Shown: positions 58,248-64,000 of the stretch, in pieces
Numbering within the stretch: the first letter of the stretch is position 1
Layout of the letters: each line of letters starts with the position of its first letter
Assembly (NCBI RefSeq): GCF_000299355.1
Contig: NC_018664.1
Span: forward strand, 3,023,993 to 3,087,992
Source: Gottschalkia acidurici 9a
GTDB taxonomy: Bacteria > Bacillota > Clostridia > Tissierellales > Gottschalkiaceae
Length of the DNA stretch: 64,000 nucleotides
Direction of reading: 5' to 3'
The notes under the pieces: generated by a model
What the model was told of the DNA's origin: nothing
Database searches by the model: none
The model's input: only the letters and a program-made list of their open reading frames with translations
Position numbers and translations under genes: made by a program

Positions 58248-59210
58248 TTATTTCTCATCTACAGGTTTTTGTTCTTCTAGTTTGTTTAGTTTTTCCATAA
58301 CTTCGCTTAATCCTAAAGCTTCTTTCCAAGATGTTTCTACAAACTTACCATTTGAATCCACATACTCTTTTTTATATGGAGCTTCAGGGTTATCTAAGTT
58401 AAGGAATTCAGTAGTTAATCTTCCTTTTAGACATAATGGTCTTCCATAAGCAGGATTCTTTGCTCTTACTGCTACTTTTTTGTTGTTTTTATAAAGAATC
58501 TCAAATTCACAACCATATTCACAAACTTTACATCTAAATGGTTCTACTTTACCATCCCATATTCTAGTTTTACCTGTAAGTCTCTTGTCCAGTAGTGCCC
58601 CTACTGGACAGACTGTAACACATCTATTACAAGATACACAGCTAGATTCTTCAAAGCTTTGATCAGCATCCGCTGCTACTTTAGTATTAAATCCTCTATT
58701 AGCAAGAGTTAATACTTGTCTGTCAGATACTTGTGCACAAGTTCTAACACATTTACCACAAAGGATACACTTAGATTCATCTTTTAATATATATGGGCTA
58801 GATGTGTCTACAACTGCTTCTTTATATGCACCATCATGGTCTCTAAATTTAACTTCATATCTATAAGCATATTTTTGTAATGCACATTCTCCTGCTTTTT
58901 GGCAAGTTAAGCAGTCATTTGGATGGTTATCTAAAAGTAATTGTAGTATTTCTTTTCTTGCTTTAACTACTTTTTCACTTTCAGTATGAACTACTGAATC
59001 TTCTGTTACTAGTATTGAACAAGAAGTCTGTAGTTTTGGATTTCCTTCAACTTCTACAACACATATTCTACATGCTGACACTATTTCTAAATTTGGGTCA
59101 TAGCATAGTCTCGGGATTTCTATTCCAAGCTTTTGAGCTGCTTGAAGTATAGTATAATTCTCTGGTACTGTTACTTTTCGTCCATCTATCGTAAGAGTTA
59201 TGTTTCTCAT
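58248..59210 (-). CDS. hylA: HylA/NuoG-like iron-sulfur subunit of the formate dehydrogenase complex
   Basis: The 320-residue protein has an N-terminal 2Fe-2S domain (CRICVVEVEG), the His-Cys 4Fe-4S motif (HPNDCLTCQKAGECALQKYA), two 4Fe-4S motifs (CILCGKCVRTC; CVSCNRCVTVCPVGAL), and then only the small 4Fe-4S part of the molybdopterin oxidoreductase fold (CKVCEYGCEF). It thus looks like the truncated NuoG-type HylA that joins formate dehydrogenase to the flavin-bearing HylB in the electron-bifurcating complex known from Clostridium acidurici. It transfers electrons between W enzyme, FMN and ferredoxin. The symbol is used by analogy. Confidence 0.87.
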   Translation of the reverse strand: MRNITLTIDGRKVTVPENYTILQAAQKLGIEIPRLCYDPNLEIVSACRICVVEVEGNPKLQTSCSILVTEDSVVHTESEKVVKARKEILQLLLDNHPNDCLTCQKAGECALQKYAYRYEVKFRDHDGAYKEAVVDTSSPYILKDESKCILCGKCVRTCAQVSDRQVLTLANRGFNTKVAADADQSFEESSCVSCNRCVTVCPVGALLDKRLTGKTRIWDGKVEPFRCKVCEYGCEFEILYKNNKKVAVRAKNPAYGRPLCLKGRLTTEFLNLDNPEAPYKKEYVDSNGKFVETSWKEALGLSEVMEKLNKLEEQKPVDEK

Positions 59211-59351
59211 TTTTATCCCCCTATTCTTATTTTTAGCGTTATTCTATAAAATACATTTCGTTTCTTTCATGATAGTATTACGTCTTTTATAAAATTAGGG
59301 ATATATATTTCAATACCCCTATTTTTATAAACTAGCTTTTATTATAATCTA

Positions 59352-61232
59352 CTATCTTTTTATTACTGCATTTACAGGACATACATCTGCACATGCACCA
59401 CATTTAACACATGCTGATGTGTTTATAACGTGTCTTTCTTTTACTTTTCCATCAATGCATGATGCTGGACATTGTCTAGCACACTTAGTACATCCAATAC
59501 ATTTATCTGTTATATAGAACTCTAGTAAAGATTGACATGCGCCTGCTGGACATTTCTTATCTTTAACGTGAGCTTCATATTCATCTCTAAAGTATTTTAG
59601 TGTAGATAATACTGGGTTTGGAGCTGTTTGACCTAATCCGCATAATGAAGATGATTTTATAGTTTCTGCTAAACTTTCTAATCTATCTAAGTCTTCCATT
59701 TCTCCTTTTCCATCAGTAATTTTTTCTAGTAACTCTAACATTCTCTTAGTACCTTCACGACATGGAGTACATTTACCACAAGACTCTTCAACAGTAAAGT
59801 CTAAGAAGAATCTAGCTATATCTACCATACAAGTGTCTTCGTCCATTACAATCATTCCACCTGATCCCATCATAGATCCAAGTTCATTTAATGTCGCGAA
59901 ATCTATTTCAGTATCTATATAGTCAGCAGTAATACATCCACCTGAAGGTCCTCCAGTTTGAACTGCTTTGAATTGTTTTCCATCTGGTATTCCTCCACCA
60001 ACGTCATATATAACTTCTCTTAGAGTAGTTCCCATTGGAATTTCAACTAATCCTGTGTTGTTTATTTTACCACCAAGGGCAAATACTTTAGTTCCTGGTG
60101 AATCTTTAGTACCAAAGCTTGTAAACCAGTCTGCTCCTTTTAATATAATTTGAGGAACATTTGCATAAGTTTCAACGTTATTGATTAAAGTCGGTTTATC
60201 CCATAATCCTTTGTTTGCTGGGAATGGTGGTTTATTTCTTGGCATACCTCTTTGTCCTTCGATAGAAGCTATTAGTGCTGTCTCTTCACCACATACGAAT
60301 GCACCTGCACCAAGTCTTATTTCCATATCAAAGTTAAATCCTGTACCAAATATATCTTTTCCTAATAATCCTTTTGCTTTAGCTTCGTCAATAGCTATTT
60401 GAAGTCTCTTAACAGCTATAGGATACTCTGCTCTTACATATACATATCCTTGATCTGATCCAATAGCATATCCAGCTAGTGCCATTGCCTCTATAACTGA
60501 GTGAGGGTCCCCCTCAAGTATACTTCTATCCATGAATGCTCCTGGGTCTCCCTCGTCAGCATTACATAACACATATTTTTGGTCTCCTGTTGCTTTAGCT
60601 GTAAATTCCCATTTAAGGCCTGTAGGGAATCCACCGCCTCCTCTACCTTTTAATCCTGATTTTTTCATAGTTTCTATAACATCTTCAGGTTTCATTTCTG
60701 TTAAAGCTTTGTGAAGAGCAAAATATCCATCATGTGATATATATTCATCTATACATTCTGGATTTATAAGTCCACAGTTCTTTAAAGAAACTCTTTTTTG
60801 TTTTGCATAGAATGCAACTTCACTTATAGCTTTGATTTTATCTCCGTCTATAGAACCTTTATAAAGAAGTTCTTTTATTACATTATTATTTATAAGATCT
60901 TCTTCTACAATTTGATCTACATCTTCTACTTTTATATGGCTATAAAAAGTACCTCCTGGATATACTACTACTATAGGGCCTGCTTCACATAACCCAAAGC
61001 ATCCTGTTCTTACAACATTTACTTCATCTTGAATACCTTTTTCTTTTAATAATTCTTGGAATCTTTCTTCTATTTTATCCGATTTAGATGAAGTACATCC
61101 TGTACCACGACATAATAGAATTTGCTTTCTATATGTGCTCTCTATTTTTTCTCCACCTTCTATATCTCCTCTTAAAGATACTTTTGGTAGAGTTTCTTCT
61201 TTAATTTTCTTTAAATCGTTAATAGTTATCAT
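59352..61232 (-). CDS. hylB: HylB/NuoF-like NAD- and FMN-binding subunit
   Basis: The 626-residue protein has an N-terminal thioredoxin-like 2Fe-2S domain (CRGTGCTSSKS; RTGCFGLCEAGP), then the 51-kDa NuoF core with NAD/FMN site KGRGGGGFPTGLKWEF and GAGAFVCGEETALIASIEGQ, an SLBB domain, the 4Fe-4S site CGKCTPCREGTKRML and a C-terminal 2x4Fe-4S ferredoxin domain (CIGCTKCARQCP; CVKCGACADVCP). This domain set is the hallmark of NAD-linked bifurcating hydrogenases and formate dehydrogenases. It is 32 bp downstream of the NuoE-like gene. It would couple formate oxidation to NAD and ferredoxin reduction. Confidence 0.93.
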   Translation of the reverse strand: MITINDLKKIKEETLPKVSLRGDIEGGEKIESTYRKQILLCRGTGCTSSKSDKIEERFQELLKEKGIQDEVNVVRTGCFGLCEAGPIVVVYPGGTFYSHIKVEDVDQIVEEDLINNNVIKELLYKGSIDGDKIKAISEVAFYAKQKRVSLKNCGLINPECIDEYISHDGYFALHKALTEMKPEDVIETMKKSGLKGRGGGGFPTGLKWEFTAKATGDQKYVLCNADEGDPGAFMDRSILEGDPHSVIEAMALAGYAIGSDQGYVYVRAEYPIAVKRLQIAIDEAKAKGLLGKDIFGTGFNFDMEIRLGAGAFVCGEETALIASIEGQRGMPRNKPPFPANKGLWDKPTLINNVETYANVPQIILKGADWFTSFGTKDSPGTKVFALGGKINNTGLVEIPMGTTLREVIYDVGGGIPDGKQFKAVQTGGPSGGCITADYIDTEIDFATLNELGSMMGSGGMIVMDEDTCMVDIARFFLDFTVEESCGKCTPCREGTKRMLELLEKITDGKGEMEDLDRLESLAETIKSSSLCGLGQTAPNPVLSTLKYFRDEYEAHVKDKKCPAGACQSLLEFYITDKCIGCTKCARQCPASCIDGKVKERHVINTSACVKCGACADVCPVNAVIKR

Positions 61233-61264
61233 GAAAGTGCACCTCCAACCAAATTTTTATATTT

Positions 61265-61759
61265 CTAGTTATCATTCTTATATTTTTCTAGTATACCTTT
61301 TACATCTTCTGCCTTAAGTCTACCGTAAACTTCTTCATTTACAGACAGAACTGGAGCTAGTCCACATGCACCTATACATCTAGTTGCAATTAGTGAGAAT
61401 TTTCTATCACTAGTAGTTTTACCAACTTCTAATTTAAGATCTTTCTTTATCTCATCTATTAAAGCTTGAGCACCTTTAACATAGCAAGCTGTACCTAGGC
61501 AAACCCCTATTTCATATTTACCTTTTGGTATTAAAGTAAATTGTGAGTAGAATGTTATTACTCCGTATATCTCAGCTAATGGTATATTAAGACCTTCTGA
61601 GATTATTCTCTGAACTTCAATTGGTAAATATCCGAATAAATGTTGTGCTTCATGTAGAACTGGCATTAATGCACCTTTTTTATTCTTGTTTTCATTAATT
61701 ACATACTTAAGTTGCTTAATGTTTTCTTCATTTTCTTCCCAGTCAAATATAAATTCCAT
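61265..61759 (-). CDS. hylC: HylC/NuoE-like 2Fe-2S subunit
   Basis: The 164-residue protein is a NuoE (24 kDa) homologue with the 2Fe-2S cysteines in GVCLGTACYVKG (Cys-x4-Cys) and ATRCIGACGLAP (Cys-x3-Cys), after an N-terminal helical domain. It is the first gene of the hylC-hylB-hylA-fdhF operon and provides the electron transfer partner of the NuoF-like subunit. An AAGGAGG site precedes ATG 61759. The upstream region has a 30-bp palindrome. Confidence 0.93.
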   Translation of the reverse strand: MEFIFDWEENEENIKQLKYVINENKNKKGALMPVLHEAQHLFGYLPIEVQRIISEGLNIPLAEIYGVITFYSQFTLIPKGKYEIGVCLGTACYVKGAQALIDEIKKDLKLEVGKTTSDRKFSLIATRCIGACGLAPVLSVNEEVYGRLKAEDVKGILEKYKNDN

Positions 61760-62133
61760 TTGTTAACCTCCTTAAATATAGTAACTATATATAATTTATA
61801 TAGATTATATTCTACAAATATATATTTGTAGAATATTTAACACATGTCCTAAAAATATATATTGTTTTTATAATAAAATAATATATATTTATAAATATAT
61901 ATTTGTGTTTCGACTCTTTTTTACTTTCTACACTTCTAAGTTTAATACGTGATATGGTCGATTGTCAATGTATGTTATTTATTATACAATGATGTTGTTC
62001 TTATAAATAAACATAATTTTCTTTTGGAACGTTTAGATTTGCCTGACTGTATTTTTTTTGAATATAAGTAAATATAGTTCATGTAAATTGTGGACATGAT
62101 ACCTATATATTACTTAATATATTAATCTAATCA
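61760..62133. promoter_or_regulatory. Upstream regulatory region of the formate dehydrogenase operon
   Basis: About 370 bp of AT-rich DNA. It contains a perfect 30-bp palindrome at 61807-61836 (half-site ATATTCTACAAATAT), lying about 50-80 bp upstream of the hylC start. A weak minus-strand promoter is possible: TTGACA (61968-61963) followed by TATTAA (15 bp) or TTAAAC (17 bp). No riboswitch core was seen here. Confidence 0.6.
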
Positions 62134-62178
62134 TAAAAAAAGACGTGAGATCACTTAAATTATTATCTCACATCTTTC
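62134..62178 (-). terminator. Terminator after the PhzF-like gene
   Basis: Minus strand AAGATGTGAGAT pairs with ATCTCACGTCTT (one G-T) and is followed by TTTTTTT. Confidence 0.9.
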
Positions 62179-62191
62179 GCTTAGTTACCAT

Positions 62192-63079
62192 CTACCCAAA
62201 AGTCACTACCCCTTCTAGGTATATACTGGCTCTTCCTGCGATTTTCATAGGGAATCCCTCTTTACCTTCTATAATTTCACAATGAATATAATTATGTCTA
62301 TTTGTAAAGGATTTATCTCGATATATAATATTGTCTTTATTCAATAGTTTGTTTTTCTTTATATAATATATTAGTCCGGAGCTTGTATCTTCATTTACAC
62401 AGTCTTCACTTCTCATAAATTCAAAGTTCTTATAATTAATTATCTCATTCTCATCTATTGAAAATACATGTATTTTATCTAAATCACTCATCCCAATACT
62501 ATTTTTTAACTTATTCATATTCAAAGTTAAATTGTCTATTATATCATTGCTTCTTACCGGTATAATCATGTCTTTTATTCCAGTAAAGAGTATTTCAGGC
62601 TTCAGATTCATTGTTCCTATACCAATATCTTCTTTATTAATGTTTAATATAGAACTTAGTTCTTCTAAATTAGAATACTGTCCTAGTGATATTGGTCTAT
62701 CTTCATATAACTCTACTTTTTCTACTTGCCAATCCTTAAAATAAATATCTATAGGTTTTTTACCTACCTTAGAACATTGATATACTCTCACTACCCCATT
62801 CTTTACCCCTTTTATATAACCTCTCTGCGCAAGAGCATAAAAAGAAGCTACGCTTCCACAATCACAGAAAGTTATTTCTTCTTCAGGAGTAAAAAATCTT
62901 ATAGTATAGCATTCATCATCATTTTTAGTAACAAATGCAATCTTATCTAGATTAGTTATTTTAACTATTCTCTTCATATCTTCTTCAGTTAAATTGCTAG
63001 CATCAGGGACTATTCCAGTTGGACTTCCCTCAAATAGTTCGTCTGTAAAAGCGTTTGCTTGATACATTATTATCTGCAC
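62192..63079 (-). CDS. PhzF-like protein lacking catalytic residues
   Basis: The protein has about 295 residues; start GTG 63079 (VQIIMYQANAF) lies 9 nt after AAGGAG; ATG 63067 is an alternative and the longer frame through the parS site is rejected. It has the PhzF fold markers YQANAFTDELFEGSPTGIV and GFPMKIAGRASIYLEG. The catalytic Glu of PhzF (NLSETAF in typical members) is replaced (NLDKIAF), and the FCGHAT motif reads FCDCGSVAS. It is therefore unlikely to have the usual isomerase activity. It lies directly downstream of parB. Function unknown. Confidence 0.78.
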   Translation of the reverse strand: MQIIMYQANAFTDELFEGSPTGIVPDASNLTEEDMKRIVKITNLDKIAFVTKNDDECYTIRFFTPEEEITFCDCGSVASFYALAQRGYIKGVKNGVVRVYQCSKVGKKPIDIYFKDWQVEKVELYEDRPISLGQYSNLEELSSILNINKEDIGIGTMNLKPEILFTGIKDMIIPVRSNDIIDNLTLNMNKLKNSIGMSDLDKIHVFSIDENEIINYKNFEFMRSEDCVNEDTSSGLIYYIKKNKLLNKDNIIYRDKSFTNRHNYIHCEIIEGKEGFPMKIAGRASIYLEGVVTFG

Positions 63080-63116
63080 TTGACAACACTCCTTAATCTG
63101 ATAGGGTATTTTATTA

Positions 63117-63132
63117 TGTTCCACGTAAAACA
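63117..63132. other. parS-like centromere site
   Basis: TGTTCCACGTAAAACA matches the 16-bp ParB-binding consensus TGTTNCACGTGAAACA at all but one position. It lies immediately after the parB stop codon (63134), before the PhzF-like gene, a common place for parS in Firmicutes. It supports ParB function and an origin-proximal location. Confidence 0.85.
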
Positions 63133-63133
63133 A

Positions 63134-63919
63134 TTATTTAGATATCAGTTCTATAATTCTATCAAGTTCCTCGTCGCTATAGTATTCTATCTCTATTTTA
63201 CCTTTGTTCTTACCCTTGACTATTTGAACCTTTGTTCCAAGACTTTCTCTAAGAGCTTGCTCTATATCTGATATTACAGGATCTATTTCTTTTAAACTAT
63301 ATACTTTTTCTTTTTCACAATTTAGTTCTTTAACTAATTTTTCTGTTTCTCTTACACTTAAATCTTTTTCAACTATTAATCTAGCTAGCATTACTTGTTT
63401 TTTTATATCTTTAAGTCCTAGTATTGCTCTTCCATGTCCGCTAGTTATTTCTTCATTCATTAAAAGATCTATTACTTCGCTCTCTAAATTTAAAAGTCTT
63501 ATGGTATTTGCCACATATGGTCTACTTTTTCCTAATAACTTTCCTATCTTCTCTTGTGTTAATTTATGTTGATCTATAAGTTCTTTAAAAGCTAGACCTT
63601 CTTCTATAGGATTTAAATTCTCTCTTTGAATGTTTTCTACTAAAGCTATCTGCGCTACTTCTAACTCTTCTATATTCTTTACTATAGATGGTATCTTAGT
63701 TAATCCCGATACTCTAGCAGCTCTCCATCTTCTCTCCCCCGCTATTATCTCATACCCATTTTCCTTTTGTCTAACTATTATCGGTTGAATTACACCATGG
63801 TTCTTTATGGAATCTGAGAGACTATCAATCGCTTCTTTATCAAATTTTTTTCTTGGCTGATCTTTATTAGGACTAATCGAATAAATATCTAGATAGACTA
63901 CCTCATCCTTTATATTCAT
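63134..63919 (-). CDS. parB: ParB/Spo0J chromosome partition protein
   Basis: The 261-residue protein is the CTP-dependent ParB clamp. The ParB/Srx domain has NKDQPRKKFD and the CTPase motif GERRWRAARV (~64-73), followed by ALVENIQRENLNPIEEG, a helix-turn-helix (LTQEKIGKLLGKSRPYVAN) that binds parS, and a C-terminal dimerisation region. Sequence favours Spo0J/ParB over Noc. The AAAGGTGATATAG site precedes ATG 63919. The ParA/Soj gene should lie just beyond the right edge, but is not seen. Confidence 0.92.
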   Translation of the reverse strand: MNIKDEVVYLDIYSISPNKDQPRKKFDKEAIDSLSDSIKNHGVIQPIIVRQKENGYEIIAGERRWRAARVSGLTKIPSIVKNIEELEVAQIALVENIQRENLNPIEEGLAFKELIDQHKLTQEKIGKLLGKSRPYVANTIRLLNLESEVIDLLMNEEITSGHGRAILGLKDIKKQVMLARLIVEKDLSVRETEKLVKELNCEKEKVYSLKEIDPVISDIEQALRESLGTKVQIVKGKNKGKIEIEYYSDEELDRIIELISK

Positions 63920-64000
63920 CTATATCACCTTTCCAATTCATGCGAATATTTTACATATATACTATTATAGAGTAATCCTAATATATTTTAAAGATAACAA

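Noticed and set aside
63080-63133. Longer PhzF start (MFYVEHN...)
   Set aside because: The added codons read through the parS site and lack a ribosome binding site; GTG 63079 has one at correct spacing.

Overview
The window comes from a low-GC, spore-forming anaerobic Firmicute of the purine-fermenting type. Gottschalkia (Clostridium) acidurici/purinilytica is the closest physiology I know; this is inference, not an identification. Clues are the AT-rich clostridial codon use, a YyaC sporulation protein, a selenocysteine formate dehydrogenase, tungsten/molybdenum cofactor genes, a set of purine-degradation genes, and a ParB gene with a parS-like site, which suggests an origin-proximal location.

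Layout. 1-5365 (minus): zinc-ribbon membrane proteins, NADP isocitrate dehydrogenase and an Hpt-REC-GGDEF-REC signalling protein. 5716-11000 (minus): a complete rRNA operon (16S-23S-5S) driven by three tandem promoters. 11102-12740: yyaC, a YkuS-like gene and a DUF4446 gene. 12775-17980 (minus): a cysteine-desulfurase-family gene plus XdhC, YqeB, MocA-like, YqeC and a molybdopterin-binding protein, a maturation kit for selenium-dependent molybdenum hydroxylases. 18313-27609 (minus): a bacterial microcompartment (BMC) locus with three hexamer shell proteins, one pentamer, a disordered repeat protein, a UbiX-like flavoprotein, UbiD, UbiX, a cysteine hydrolase, a cyclic amidohydrolase and adenine deaminase. 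28484-36803: a cyclase-family hydrolase, a PucR regulator, formimino-THF cyclodeaminase, two tandem uric acid/xanthine-type permeases and a formate/nitrite-type channel. 36895-39471: an IS982 remnant and a chemoreceptor. 39535-48231: MOSC proteins, moaC, moaA, a ParM/ParR-like pair, two MoeA proteins and tungstate ABC transporter genes. 49030-61759: tupA with a Moco/W-cofactor riboswitch, fdhD, mobA, moaB/mog, a ferritin-like protein, two formate dehydrogenase catalytic subunits (one Sec, one Cys) and three HylABC/NuoEFG-like electron-transfer subunits. 62192-63919: a PhzF-like protein and ParB.

How it fits together. The genes read like the classical anaerobic xanthine pathway worked out biochemically in purinolytic clostridia. 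Purines enter by the two permeases and adenine is deaminated. Xanthine is then opened to a ureido-imidazolecarboxylate, stripped to amino-imidazolecarboxylate, decarboxylated to aminoimidazole, and carried through imidazolone and formiminoglycine to one-carbon THF units, formate and CO2. The BMC locus supplies plausible enzymes for the ring-opening, ureido-hydrolysis and decarboxylation steps (cyclic amidohydrolase, cysteine hydrolase, UbiD/UbiX). The cyclase-family hydrolase could open imidazolone. Cyclodeaminase, formate channel and electron-bifurcating-type formate dehydrogenase finish the route, and the Mo/W cofactor genes mature the metalloenzymes. Step assignments inside the compartment are inference.

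Most exciting: the BMC operon encodes an intrinsically disordered protein with repeated TLDSL-type motifs whose gene contains an in-phase A_AAA_AAG slippery heptamer. A -1 shift there extends the protein by about 43 residues, adds a further TLDSIGKKG repeat and restores normal operon spacing. This parallels the carboxysome scaffold CsoS2, also a disordered repeat protein made in two forms by -1 frameshifting. A single-base homopolymer indel is the competing explanation.
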